A stretch of 64,000 bases of DNA, taken from Phycisphaerae bacterium (GTDB lineage Bacteria > Planctomycetota > Phycisphaerae > UBA1845 > Fen-1342). Shown piece after piece: positions 26,944-36,299 of the stretch; the stretch's first letter is position 1; each line of letters opens with the position of its first letter. A program made the position numbers and the translations under genes. The DNA lies in contig JAGNKU010000009.1 of assembly GCA_017999985.1 (NCBI GenBank), positions 1 through 64,000 of the forward strand. Direction: 5' to 3'. The notes beneath the pieces were generated by a model. That model saw only the letters and a list, made by a program, of their open reading frames with translations. It ran no database searches and was not told where the DNA came from.

Positions 26944-29057
26944 AGGCCAAGCTCCTCGAAGTTGGCGCTGATCCGCTTGGCCAGTTCCGCGGCCTCCTCG
27001 TTTAGGTCCGCCAGTTCCACGTGAATTTCGCGCAGGACATCCTCGAAGTCGAAGTCCTCGTCCTGCTCCGGCGGCGCGACGCCAACATAGCGACCGGGGG
27101 TCAGCGACCATTCGGCGGCTTCGATCTCGGTAAGCGTCACCAGCTTGCACAAGCCCGGCACGGCTTGGAATTCGGCCTTCGGGAAGCGCTCGTGGAGCCA
27201 GGCGATCTGCCGGTGAAAGTAAACCGCCAGCCGCAACTGCTCGACCGCGCCCTTGCGCCCGGCATCGAGGGCCTTGAGCAGCCGGGCGACGGCCCGGCGG
27301 TCATGGTGCTCGGCGAACCGCTCATCGCCGGCCACAGCCGCGGCAGCGTCGGCGGCCCGGACGGCCAGCTTGTGGAGAAGCTCGACTTGCTTGGACAGGC
27401 CGCGGGCACGCTCGGCGATGGGGTCGAGGGCTTTACGGGCGTCGTGCTGCTTGTCGTTCGTGGCGGGAAGGGTCCGGCAGTACGCCTTGCGGTACGCGGT
27501 GACTTCGCCGGCCAGCGTGGCGCGATCCTTGGCGTAAGCGTCGGCTGCGGCTGCCAGTTCGCCCATGGCGGCGGCGAAAGCGTCGGCCGCGGCCTGGTCG
27601 AGCTTCTTGGTCGCACCGACCACCTTGGCGAAGGCCGCGAGCGGCTCGTGAGACGCGGCGAGGGCCGACTCGAAGGCGTCCACGCCCGGCGGGATGGCGT
27701 CACACTCGCGGCAGACGGCGGCGAAGTAGTCCTTGACCAGGGCAAGGAAGCGTTCCTTCTGGCCGCGGTAGAGCCAGACGATGGCGCTCAGGTTGGCCAT
27801 CTGCTCCGGGGAGAAGTCGTAGATCGTGCGCGTGACCTTGCGGTGGACGTTGCGGGCGTCCAGCATCAGTACCTTGTCGCGCCGCTCCGTCGGCTTGCCG
27901 GTGTCGAAGAACCACAGTTCACAGGGGACCGTGCGGGTGTAGAAGAAGCCGGAGCGGATCGCGACCATCACGTCCACGTGGCCGGTCTGGACGATCTTCC
28001 GGCGGACTTCCTTCTCCCCGTGGCCAGCGCTGGACGCCTGAGAGGACATGACGAAGCCGGCCCGTCCGCTGTCGCCGAGGTAAGAGTTGAAATAGGAAAT
28101 CCAGAGGTAGTTGCCGTTGGAGACCTTCTTGGCCTTATTCACGCCCGGCAGGCCGAACGGCAGGCGCTTGTCGCCTTCGATCTTCTCGGCGTCCACCATG
28201 TCCACGTTGAACGGCGGATTGGCCATCACGAAGTTGCACTTGCCGACCAACGTGTGGGCGTCTTCGTAGTAAGTGTTGGCTTCGGCGATGTGGCCTTCGA
28301 GGCCGTGGACGGCCAGGTTCATCTTCGCCAGCTTGATGGTCGTTGCGGTCTTCTCCTGCCCGTAGAAGACCACACGCTGCGAGGTGTCCTGTCCTAGCCG
28401 CTCGATGAAGTGGCTGGACTGGACGAACATGCCGCCCGAGCCGCAGGCCGGGTCGAAGACGATGCCGTGCTCCGGCTCGATGACGTTCACGATGGTCTGA
28501 ACGATGGACGGCGGCGTGAAGAACTCGCCGTTGTCCATGGCCTTCTGCATGGCGAACTTCATCAGGAAGTACTCGTAGATGCGGCCGAACACGTCGCCGC
28601 CGGCGGCACGGAGCGCTTCGCGGTTGAAGATGCGCACCAGATCTTCGAGGACGGACCGCTCGAAGATCGAGTATTCCTTCGGCAACACGCCTTTGAGCGG
28701 CTCGAAGTCGTCCTCGATGGCCTTCATGGCGTCGTTGAGCGCCTGGCCGAGGTCGCGGTCGGTGGGTAGCCCGGCGATGTAGTCGTAGCGGGAGACCTCC
28801 GGCAACCACAGCGCCCTCCGGCGGATGTAGTCCGCCTTGACGACCTTCCGCCTGGGCATTCGGCCGGCGGCCTGGTCGTCTTCGATCTGCGTCGCGGCCA
28901 TGGCGAAGCGGTTGGCCGCGTGCCGCAGGAAGATCACACCCAGGACAGGCATACAGTATTCGGTCGAGGTGAGCTTCGAGTTGGCGCGAAGCTGGTCGGC
29001 GGCCTCCCAGAGGTCCGCTTCCAGGCTCTTCAAAGACGCAAGCGGTTCGTAACTCAT
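26940..29057 (-). CDS. hsdM: Type I restriction DNA methyltransferase subunit M
   Basis: The 705-aa N6-adenine methyltransferase subunit protects host sites using S-adenosylmethionine. An HsdM N-terminal helical domain (about 8-150) precedes motif I FDPACGSGGMF (about 201-211) and catalytic motif IV NPPF (280-283). The last 250 residues are Ala/Asp/Lys-rich and helical with coiled-coil character, longer than in classical EcoKI-type HsdM. It starts 26 bp after the small HTH gene and overlaps hsdS by 4 bp. Confidence 0.94.
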   Translation of the reverse strand: MSYEPLASLKSLEADLWEAADQLRANSKLTSTEYCMPVLGVIFLRHAANRFAMAATQIEDDQAAGRMPRRKVVKADYIRRRALWLPEVSRYDYIAGLPTDRDLGQALNDAMKAIEDDFEPLKGVLPKEYSIFERSVLEDLVRIFNREALRAAGGDVFGRIYEYFLMKFAMQKAMDNGEFFTPPSIVQTIVNVIEPEHGIVFDPACGSGGMFVQSSHFIERLGQDTSQRVVFYGQEKTATTIKLAKMNLAVHGLEGHIAEANTYYEDAHTLVGKCNFVMANPPFNVDMVDAEKIEGDKRLPFGLPGVNKAKKVSNGNYLWISYFNSYLGDSGRAGFVMSSQASSAGHGEKEVRRKIVQTGHVDVMVAIRSGFFYTRTVPCELWFFDTGKPTERRDKVLMLDARNVHRKVTRTIYDFSPEQMANLSAIVWLYRGQKERFLALVKDYFAAVCRECDAIPPGVDAFESALAASHEPLAAFAKVVGATKKLDQAAADAFAAAMGELAAAADAYAKDRATLAGEVTAYRKAYCRTLPATNDKQHDARKALDPIAERARGLSKQVELLHKLAVRAADAAAAVAGDERFAEHHDRRAVARLLKALDAGRKGAVEQLRLAVYFHRQIAWLHERFPKAEFQAVPGLCKLVTLTEIEAAEWSLTPGRYVGVAPPEQDEDFDFEDVLREIHVELADLNEEAAELAKRISANFEELGL

Positions 29058-29082
29058 GGTGCTCCCGAACGCGAAAGGACCA

Positions 29083-29274
29083 TCAACTAATCGCCTTGGG
29101 TCGGTCTTTCAGCCACTCATCCACGGCGTCGCGGTGGAACCGCCAGTGCCGACCGACCTTCTGGCCGGGTACCTTACCATCCTGGGCCAGCTCGTAGAGC
29201 GTGGACCGCGAGATCTTCAGGCACTTCGACAGCTCCACGATGGTCAACACGGTGTCTGGCGGCGACTTGGCCAT
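29083..29274 (-). CDS. Excisionase/MerR-type helix-turn-helix protein, 63 aa
   Basis: The sequence from ATG 29274 (AAGGA about 9 nt upstream) is almost entirely one winged HTH: VLTIVELSKCLKISRSTLYELAQ followed by the wing KVGRHWRFHRDAVDEWL. This is the helix_turn_helix_17/excisionase family. As first gene of the hsdM-hsdS-PIN-hsdR operon it most likely controls restriction expression, for instance by binding the promoter at 29322-29350. Delayed restriction expression on entry into a naive host would be its benefit; this is inference from position. Confidence 0.8.
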   Translation of the reverse strand: MAKSPPDTVLTIVELSKCLKISRSTLYELAQDGKVPGQKVGRHWRFHRDAVDEWLKDRPKAIS

Positions 29275-29321
29275 GGGCCGGGTCCTTGTGCGAGTGCATC
29301 CGCCCCGCAGGCGTCTCCTTG

Positions 29322-29350
29322 ATTTCACAGTTGTTAACAGCCGGTGTCAA
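29322..29350 (-). promoter_or_regulatory. Predicted promoter of the Type I restriction operon
   Basis: Minus-strand TTGACA (29350-29345), 17-bp spacer, then TGAAAT (29327-29322). The spacer contains the dyad CTGTTAAC/GTTAACAA, a plausible binding site for the HTH protein encoded just downstream. Confidence 0.4.
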
Positions 29351-29527
29351 TCGTTCATGGGCGGCAGGCGCGGACCGGCTGCGCGCAGCCCCCTCCTTGA
29401 TCATGGATGAGGGGGCCGACAGATCAGGTCGGACCCGGTGGGGATTCGGCGGAGTGCGGAAACAAGGAAGGCATCGCCGTCGGCGCGCGACCGGCGAGCA
29501 GGTGGGAGCCAAGCTGCTGTTTCCAGG

Positions 29528-30067
29528 CTACTTACCACAGCCCTTGCAGCCACCTCGAGCCGGTGCCGCCTCCGGACGCGGAGATGGGGCCAAGCCGTGC
29601 AACGTCGAAAGCAGCACCGCCGCGCCGGAGTACGCGGCGGCGGAGAAGAACCACGCGGCCGGGGCAGTGACGCCGACGGTGACGGCGTAGATCAGAACGG
29701 CCGTCCAGAAGGTCTGGCAGGCCCAGCAGCCGAGGAGGTACTGCAGTGCGCGCCACGGCAGCGACGTCCGTGACAGGCGCTGAAGCTCGGCGCGGCGGGC
29801 GTCGAGCTCGGGTTCGGTGAGCGGCACGGCGGCGGCGTGCTGAGAGCCACGGGCGACATCCTCGTCCCACTTTGTGCGGTTGGCGAGCTCCCAGTTGAGC
29901 CGATTGAGACGCTGGCGGCGCGGATTGTCGCGCAGCGCGATGCGGTATTGCAGTTCCGCCGCCGGGAACGAGCCGAAGACCGCCTTGGCGACAGCGCACA
30001 CGGCCAGGGTCCAGATGAAGAACGATGCTACGTCCGCCAAGCCGGCGATGTCGAAGATACTCGTCAT
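29528..30067 (-). CDS. Putative phage membrane protein with Cys motifs, 179 aa
   Basis: Unknown function. AGGAGG lies 7 nt before ATG 30067. Hydrophobic segments lie at about 12-30, 108-130 and 133-155, with a charged central loop. Two Cys motifs stand out: CWAC at the start of the second segment and GGCKGCGK at the C-terminus. It is the last gene of the phage late module on the minus strand, where lysis or tail-tip accessory genes often lie. It could be a holin-like or other membrane protein, but the Cys pattern is atypical for holins. Confidence 0.55.
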   Translation of the reverse strand: MTSIFDIAGLADVASFFIWTLAVCAVAKAVFGSFPAAELQYRIALRDNPRRQRLNRLNWELANRTKWDEDVARGSQHAAAVPLTEPELDARRAELQRLSRTSLPWRALQYLLGCWACQTFWTAVLIYAVTVGVTAPAAWFFSAAAYSGAAVLLSTLHGLAPSPRPEAAPARGGCKGCGK

Positions 30068-30144
30068 ACTCAGGCCTCCTTGCCTCCGGTGTTCAGATGA
30101 GCAGCGGGCATCGTGCCCGCGCCATGTTTTCTGCCTGTGCCGCG

Positions 30145-30471
30145 TCAGCCCTTGCGGGTTGCGCGCTGCTCCAGCTGCTCGCGCAGCAGGTGTCGGACGA
30201 TCCGCAGCTCGGCACGGGCATTGCGCGGATCGACCGCGTGGGGGTCGCCCTTGGGCAGCCGCCAGCCGGCGTCGAGTAGCTCGAACAGCTCGGCGACCTC
30301 CGGGTCATGGGCTATCAGCCACGCCCGCAGATCGGACTCGCGCGTGCCGTCCAGCAGTTCCGCGGCGCGGCCCAGCACGTAGTCGCACGCCAGCAGCCCC
30401 AGCTCGTCATCGGGGCAGAACGCCGTGAGATGAACCCGCTTCGGTCCGACCGCGATGGAGATGACTGGCAC
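30145..30471 (-). CDS. Small phage protein of unknown function, 108 aa
   Basis: GTG 30471 follows AAGGAG by 6 nt. The product is soluble, with an N-terminal beta segment (VISIAVGPKRVHLTAF) and a helical, charged remainder including LLDAGWRLPKGDPHAVDPRNARAEL split over two helices. It is cotranscribed with the tail genes upstream. I do not recognise a family. Confidence 0.55.
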   Translation of the reverse strand: MPVISIAVGPKRVHLTAFCPDDELGLLACDYVLGRAAELLDGTRESDLRAWLIAHDPEVAELFELLDAGWRLPKGDPHAVDPRNARAELRIVRHLLREQLEQRATRKG

Positions 30472-30502
30472 TGGCGGCTCCTTGGTGTGACGCCCGGGTG
30501 GG

Positions 30503-33454
30503 TCACAGTACGCACTCGTTCTCGTTCGTCTTCGTTTCGCACGGGCACGCGTGCATCCACGTATCCGGGTCTTTGGTCAGGTCGTAGTTCCGCAGGCGCG
30601 GCACGCCGCGGCCGGTGTACGCCTCCAGGCCGCCGTTGCGGCCGGGGAACCGGCGATATGGCCGCCCGGTGCCGTCCAGGTTCAGATCGACCGCCACCCA
30701 AATCGACGTGCCGCGGCAGATCGGGAAATCCCCCAGGCTGCATGCGCAATGGTGCCCGGTGGAATACGGATAGCCCGGACTGCTCATCCAGCAGGCCGTG
30801 CCCCCGCCCGAGCTGGCCCGTTCGTATTGGCTGCAAAGCGGGTCGCCGTCTTCGGCGTACAACCCGTAGCCTGGGATCGGGGGCGGCAACGCCAGTGCCG
30901 CGGCTTCGTCCGCGCACTCCGTGCTGCCGTCGCAGCTCGGCGCCCCGGAGCAACCTGCCCACCAGATGTCCGCCACCATCCCGCGCCAGTAGATGCCGGC
31001 CACCTCGGCGAACCACGCCCCGCTGTCCTCCGCCAGCGGATACACCGTCCCGCAGGCGAACATATCGCCGAAGCAGTTGCCGGACGCGGACCCGCCGGCC
31101 GGCCCGGTGGCCTTCAGATTCGCCGGCCACGAGTGGTCCACGCGCCACTTCAGGTGCGCGCCGCCGTGGTGCTCGTCCCAACCGCCGGAACAGGCCGGCG
31201 GCGTGCAGACGAAGTAGCTCATGCCCTCGACCTGGCGGACGCATTTGCGGCGTCCCGCGTACCAATCCCAGCCGCCGGTGCCATCGGGCCGATAGCAGCC
31301 GACGCACGTTCCGTGGATGCCGCAGCCGACCTGGCCGTTATCGCACGACACGTCGAGACCATAGCTCGCGCCGGTGCGGTCCTCGTCCAGGTACCAGCAC
31401 TGGCCCGTTTTCGTCGCGACCAGGCCGCATTTGTCGCTCCGGCAGTCGCTCCAGCATTCCGCCCAGGTCGGCGTGGGCCAGGACTCGCAGGTCCCGAGCG
31501 CGAAATCGTCCCAGTCCTCGTAGTACTCGGGGTCATCGCCCCAGTAGTGATACCAGCCGTTGAGCTGCTGCTGCGGCCACCAGCCGGTGCAGAGGTCCGC
31601 GTTAGCGCAGCACTTCTCGCAGTTCACCATCCATTCTTCGTGCGCGTTGTCCTGTACGATTACGCTGAGGTGGTAGCCGCACTCCGTGTCCATGTATGAG
31701 CCCGGTGTCCGCTTCCGCGTGCAGATCGGCGTGCTGGTCCACACGCCGTCGTCGATCAGGTAATCCACCGCATCGATGAGCTCCTGGATGTGGACCGCCT
31801 CGATGACGTCGCCGACCCGCAGTCCCCAGTGCGGGTACGTGGACCACACACGCGCCTCGTCGCCAAACTCGCTCGCGTAGTCCGGCTCGTACAGCAGCAC
31901 GAACGTGCCCGGCGCGGTGCCCCAGGAGTACCCGCCGCCGTAGAACGGGTTATCGAAGGTCGTGCCCTCGCCGGCGTAGAGCATGTTGATTCCGCGCCAC
32001 GTCTTGCGGGCCGCTTCGAGGCCCCACGTTTCACCGGTCCCCGGGACGTGGGTCGGGTGGTTGTGCAGCGGGCGCGGGTCCGGCGTGCTGCCGCCGACGA
32101 GGCCCTTGCCGCCGGTGCGGTAGTGCGGGTGGACGTTGCTGCCGGACCACCGGAAGTGGATCGGCATCGGCACGCAGCACACGCCGTCGTCCCCCCCGCG
32201 GAAACGCGGATTGTGGTGGAACGCGTCGGAGCGATAGTCCGTCTCGGCGCAGGTCTCGTACTCGCCGGTGCAGCAATCCCCGCCGAGCCAGGACAGTACC
32301 CAGCGGACCATGTTCAGCAACTCAGGCTGGACCGTTTCGCGGCCGTCAAACTCGTAATGGTCCGTTCCGTGCCGGATATCGACGCCGCCGTAGTCCGCGA
32401 GCATCTCCGGCAGGCCATGCTCGTAGGGCTCGTTGTAGTGGGTGAACCACTGGAGGGTGTACGCCTCGTCGTCATCCGGCGCGGTGTCGCCGCCCGGATC
32501 GTACTTGGTCACGTCCGGGTTCTCCGGCTCCGGGTCGTCGTAGGAGTACTTCACGTACCAGCGGCACTCGGTCCCATGCTGCCGCGCCGCGAGTGTCGCC
32601 GAGTACGTGCCGCTCGATTCGGACATCGAGACCTGATGCCATGTGCCCCACGATCCGCCCGGCGCCTTGAGCTGGTAGAACAGCGTCACGGCCGCTGGTT
32701 CTGGCACGCTCTCCGGCTTCGTCCATGAGAACGTGACCGCCGCGCCGTCCTTCCAGGTATAGCCGTTCGCGGTTGCCAGCCAGGGATGCGCGGCGGCATC
32801 GTCGCGTCCGGGCTGCGTGGCGCCGAACCAGCCGTAACCCTCGGGGTCGAAATTCCCCGTCGAGAAGTCCCGCGCCACGCTACCGAGCGGGAAGTAGGTG
32901 CGGTCGTGCGGGCCGAGCTCGTACTGCGCGGCCGGGTCGCCACTACGCGACCGGATCGGCACGCTCGGCGCGGGCATCGGGCAACACGGCGGGTGCTCGC
33001 CGAGCGCCGCGTATTCCTTCCCGCCGGACGCGTAGTCGTGGCAATTGCCCGACGCGTTGCAGCCGGTCTGGCCGGTGATGATCCGCCGCTCCCACATCTC
33101 CGGCCCCCAGAGGCAGCGGGGATGCACGCGGTCGTACCACTGGCACTTGCGCCAGGTGCCGGCGATGTTGTACGCCGCTGGCCGCGAGCCCCAGACCGCG
33201 TACAGCAGCCCCTCGAGCTTCTCGAGCGCGAGCGCGAACTTGCCGCCGAGCGTGTCTTCCCAGTTGATCTCACCGGCGCCAGCCGGCGCAGAGCCCTTGG
33301 GCAGCACCTTCACACCGGGCGGGTGCAGGTCGGACCAGCAGAGCTGCGCCGGCACTTTGCCGCCGCGCGTCGCGAGCGTTTCCTCGCCGTGGGAGTGCGT
33401 CCCGAACGTGGCGGCTTTCTCGCTGGTCACATCCACGTAGGCCACGTTACACAC
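30503..33454 (-). CDS. Large Cys- and Trp-rich phage structural protein, 983 aa
   Basis: Unrecognised. Its place after the tape measure and two probable tail-tip proteins suggests a tail fibre, tip or receptor-binding role. The sequence is unusually rich in Cys, Trp, Tyr, Gly and Pro. A beta-sandwich-like segment (AAVTLFYQLKAPGGSWGTWHQVSM) resembles fibronectin-type extracellular modules, and many CxxC or CC pairs suggest disulfides or bound metal. No hydrolase motif is evident. GTG 33454 overlaps the upstream gene by 8 bp, preceded by GGAGG; an in-frame GTG at 33445 is possible. Confidence 0.6.
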   Translation of the reverse strand: MCNVAYVDVTSEKAATFGTHSHGEETLATRGGKVPAQLCWSDLHPPGVKVLPKGSAPAGAGEINWEDTLGGKFALALEKLEGLLYAVWGSRPAAYNIAGTWRKCQWYDRVHPRCLWGPEMWERRIITGQTGCNASGNCHDYASGGKEYAALGEHPPCCPMPAPSVPIRSRSGDPAAQYELGPHDRTYFPLGSVARDFSTGNFDPEGYGWFGATQPGRDDAAAHPWLATANGYTWKDGAAVTFSWTKPESVPEPAAVTLFYQLKAPGGSWGTWHQVSMSESSGTYSATLAARQHGTECRWYVKYSYDDPEPENPDVTKYDPGGDTAPDDDEAYTLQWFTHYNEPYEHGLPEMLADYGGVDIRHGTDHYEFDGRETVQPELLNMVRWVLSWLGGDCCTGEYETCAETDYRSDAFHHNPRFRGGDDGVCCVPMPIHFRWSGSNVHPHYRTGGKGLVGGSTPDPRPLHNHPTHVPGTGETWGLEAARKTWRGINMLYAGEGTTFDNPFYGGGYSWGTAPGTFVLLYEPDYASEFGDEARVWSTYPHWGLRVGDVIEAVHIQELIDAVDYLIDDGVWTSTPICTRKRTPGSYMDTECGYHLSVIVQDNAHEEWMVNCEKCCANADLCTGWWPQQQLNGWYHYWGDDPEYYEDWDDFALGTCESWPTPTWAECWSDCRSDKCGLVATKTGQCWYLDEDRTGASYGLDVSCDNGQVGCGIHGTCVGCYRPDGTGGWDWYAGRRKCVRQVEGMSYFVCTPPACSGGWDEHHGGAHLKWRVDHSWPANLKATGPAGGSASGNCFGDMFACGTVYPLAEDSGAWFAEVAGIYWRGMVADIWWAGCSGAPSCDGSTECADEAAALALPPPIPGYGLYAEDGDPLCSQYERASSGGGTACWMSSPGYPYSTGHHCACSLGDFPICRGTSIWVAVDLNLDGTGRPYRRFPGRNGGLEAYTGRGVPRLRNYDLTKDPDTWMHACPCETKTNENECVL

Positions 33455-34655
33455 CCTCCAGCCGGAAGCGGATTTTGTTGGGCACGCGCAGCGTATCGCC
33501 CACGGGCACCGTCGCCGGCGTCTCGATCGTCGTCACCCACATCAGCTCGGGCGTGCCGCCAACCATGCCGTAGACCGCGAGGCTGCCGATCGGCCCGACC
33601 GGCGCCCCGCTGTCATTGAGCCATTCCGGCACGGTCGTCGATTCCATGCGCGGCAGTACCTCCGGTGGCCCGACCGAATAGGGCACGTAGGTCCAGGCCG
33701 GCAACTCGAGCGCCGGCAAAGCCGTGTGAAAGTGCGGCTCCAGTTCAGCGTAGGTCTGACGGCGGGTGAACGCCGGCGCTGTCGCCAGCAGCGGCCGGGC
33801 GTGGATCGAATCGTACCGTGCCCCGGTCTGCTGGAACGCAACCTTCGCGAAGCGCAGCGCGAAATCCCGGGTGATCCGGCCGAAAATGCGGGCCTGGTAG
33901 GCGACGTGCAGCGCCAGCCCCGGGCGCAGCAGCACGGGTCCGCGGAACAAGGCCGCCGCCACGAGCTTGCTCCGCGCGCTGTCCGCAAGGAACGCCATCG
34001 TGATCGGGAACCCGCCCATCTTCCGCAGGTCGTGGAGCCAATCGAGGTCGCCGCTCGTGTCCCATTCGTACATGTACGAGCCGACCACTTCGTTCGGGTC
34101 GCTCGGGTTAACATCTGTTGCGCTGCGCTTGCGCGGCCGTTGCCACGGGAAGCCGACCACCGGCTCCCACGACCGGCGGCCGATCCATTCCGGGGGTGGC
34201 TGGTCCTTCTCATCCGTCCACGGCAAGTCCCAGTCATCGCCGTCCTGCGGCACCCACTCGTGCTCGTTCGGGAACTCGACGACCGGGGTCGCGAGCGCCC
34301 CGCCGTCCGCCTCCAGCGCGGCGGTGAAGGCCACGGTCTTGCGCTCATACCCGAACGACGCGCGCATGGCGGCCGTGTAGCCGCCACCCTCGTTCGCGCC
34401 CGGGCCGGTGCAGGCGGCGAAGGTCATCTCGGGCCCGAACCCCACGCCGCCGCTGTCGGGATTCGGACGCTGACCGCGCGCGTGCGCGAGCGGATCGGAA
34501 ACGCCGATCTGGAAGGTCAGCGCGGCTTCGTAGGCCGGGAACATCTGGCGGTACACGTACCGCATCCCCTCGTAGGCCAGCACGTTCGGCACGACGAACT
34601 CGGCCAGCCTCCGCCGGCGCGCGCGCTCGACGACCTGCACGCGGAACACGCCCAT
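33447..34655 (-). CDS. Phage tail-tip/structural protein, 402 aa
   Basis: ATG 34655 shares its A with the stop of the upstream gene (TGATG). The N-terminus has a basic helix (VERARRRRLAEFVVPN). The rest is beta-rich with many Pro and Trp, as in distal tail or baseplate-hub proteins. It sits among late genes between the tape measure and the large Cys-rich protein. No defined family is recognised; assignment rests on gene order. Confidence 0.55.
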   Translation of the reverse strand: MGVFRVQVVERARRRRLAEFVVPNVLAYEGMRYVYRQMFPAYEAALTFQIGVSDPLAHARGQRPNPDSGGVGFGPEMTFAACTGPGANEGGGYTAAMRASFGYERKTVAFTAALEADGGALATPVVEFPNEHEWVPQDGDDWDLPWTDEKDQPPPEWIGRRSWEPVVGFPWQRPRKRSATDVNPSDPNEVVGSYMYEWDTSGDLDWLHDLRKMGGFPITMAFLADSARSKLVAAALFRGPVLLRPGLALHVAYQARIFGRITRDFALRFAKVAFQQTGARYDSIHARPLLATAPAFTRRQTYAELEPHFHTALPALELPAWTYVPYSVGPPEVLPRMESTTVPEWLNDSGAPVGPIGSLAVYGMVGGTPELMWVTTIETPATVPVGDTLRVPNKIRFRLEGV

Positions 34656-35485
34656 CAGTAGGTCCCTCGGTAGTGTGACCGCGTGCAGATGAAGGCGTCC
34701 ACGCCCGGGTCGGGTGCCGCGAAGATCAGGACCACATCGCCGACCACCAGCGGATTGACCCACTGCCCGCCGGCGCCTTGTTCCTCCAGGTTGAAGACGT
34801 TGTTGTACGCCGCACCGCCGCCAACCTGCGTCCAGTCCCCATCTTCGTCCATCGTGGCCTGTGTGGCGGCGTAGCGATACGGCGGCGCGCTGCCCGACTT
34901 GGACGTGATCAGCGCAAACGATGCTGCCATCGACGCCGCGCTGGTGGGCAGGCCGATCTTCACCACGGCCCAGGCGACCGTGGGGTCTGGGTCACGATCG
35001 CTGGGCGGTTGGACCCACAGCAGACACGCCGAGCCGGCCGCGCCGCTCTCCAGTTTGTCGGCCTGGCCGTCCTTCGCTTCGGCGAAGACATGGCCCTCGT
35101 CGTTCATCTTCACGCGGGCCACGCAGGCGCCATCCACGCAGCCACGGCCGAACGTGCCCGCTTTCACGGGTTCGAGCAGTACAACGAAATGCCCGGCGTG
35201 CGCCGCCGTCGGCGTCACACCTTTCAACGCGACCCGCTCCTTGAACGCATCGGCGTTGTCGGTCGGCGTGAGCACCGGCCCCGACACACCGAGCACGTCA
35301 AAACGCTCGCGGTCGGCGCCGCTGTCGTTGCGAACCAGCACGATGCCGGTCTGCCGCCAGTCGGGCAGACCGTCCTTCGTCGCGCTGCGCTGGCGCTCGT
35401 TGAAGTCGCGGGCGGCGTCGACGAAGGCGTTGAACGTCGCCGCCGGGATGACCAGCGGATCGCCTGACCGCACCTTGCTTAACAT
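34655..35485 (-). CDS. Phage structural protein with N-terminal assembly helix, 276 aa
   Basis: Starts MLSKVRSGDPLVIPAATFNAFVDAARDF at ATG 35485. That opening, a short extended segment then one helix, recurs in planctomycete phage-like late genes as far as I know. The remainder is beta-rich with Gly turns and ends in a stretch about ICTRSHYRGTY. Probably part of the tail tip or a fibre adaptor. The plus-strand gene at 35530 lies directly upstream, so this gene needs readthrough across that insertion or its own promoter. Confidence 0.55.
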   Translation of the reverse strand: MLSKVRSGDPLVIPAATFNAFVDAARDFNERQRSATKDGLPDWRQTGIVLVRNDSGADRERFDVLGVSGPVLTPTDNADAFKERVALKGVTPTAAHAGHFVVLLEPVKAGTFGRGCVDGACVARVKMNDEGHVFAEAKDGQADKLESGAAGSACLLWVQPPSDRDPDPTVAWAVVKIGLPTSAASMAASFALITSKSGSAPPYRYAATQATMDEDGDWTQVGGGAAYNNVFNLEEQGAGGQWVNPLVVGDVVLIFAAPDPGVDAFICTRSHYRGTY

Positions 35486-35529
35486 GCCGACGCCCTCCCC
35501 GTACGATGCTGAGCATTGGAGGGCCTGCA

Positions 35530-36261
35530 GTGGCAATCTTCGATTTCTTCCGCAAACGCGACGATCCGACCAAGCGAAGCACGCCGCCGCGTCGCATCAA
35601 GGATGATGGTAAGCGACTCTCGGATTTCCCGGTCCTGCGCGACGCTTGGCTGAAGTTCCAGACTGATTACTTGGACGAAGCGCGAGAGATCGCAGAAAGG
35701 CACGTGCACGCGCCAGACACCAAGATGGCAATGGAGGCACGAAAGATCGTCGCCCTCGTCGCATTTCGGCAGGGTCAGCACCAAGCTGCGCTTCCCATGT
35801 TCGAACAGGTCGCCGCGCACACGGGAAAGGCGGCGGACTTGTTCAACGTGATGACCTGTGCAGGCACCGCTGGCAACGTCGGCCGTGCCCAAGAGGCCTT
35901 CGATGGCGTGATACACCAATACGAGGGCGGCGATACGGAGGGAGTTCCTCCGCTTCCGTACATCTGGTACTATCACGGCTGCGCACTCCGCGACGGCGGT
36001 CATCCAGATGCGGCGCTGCCGATGGTCCAGAAGCTCCGACCCGTGTACGAGCAACTGAAGATCACGGATGACACGTTTCTGCATATCCGCGGCGTGCCGT
36101 TCCTCTCCCACACGATGTCTCTTGCGGTCGATATCTTCCGCTCGACAGGCGAAGCCGCTGATGCGTGCGCGTGGATACGCGATTTCGCTCGATCGCTCGA
36201 TGAGGATGGTCAGTCGTATCTGGCCGAGCTCTTGAAGCAGCTGAAGTGCCCCGAAGCTTGA
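35530..36261 (+). CDS. TPR-like moron protein in the tail module, 243 aa
   Basis: The only plus-strand gene in this part of the late operon, between two tail genes read the other way. GTG 35530 is chosen because GGAGG precedes it by about 7 nt. The product is soluble and helical, with TPR-like pairs (ALPMFEQVAAHTGKAADLFNV, YIWYYHGCALRDGGHPDAAL). Single genes reversed relative to a phage late operon are usually morons expressed from the lysogen, often for superinfection exclusion or host fitness. That role is inferred from orientation only. Confidence 0.7.
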   Translation: MAIFDFFRKRDDPTKRSTPPRRIKDDGKRLSDFPVLRDAWLKFQTDYLDEAREIAERHVHAPDTKMAMEARKIVALVAFRQGQHQAALPMFEQVAAHTGKAADLFNVMTCAGTAGNVGRAQEAFDGVIHQYEGGDTEGVPPLPYIWYYHGCALRDGGHPDAALPMVQKLRPVYEQLKITDDTFLHIRGVPFLSHTMSLAVDIFRSTGEAADACAWIRDFARSLDEDGQSYLAELLKQLKCPEA

Positions 36262-36299
36262 CCGCGCGGCCACCCGACGATGATCTTCATCTGCTCGAA

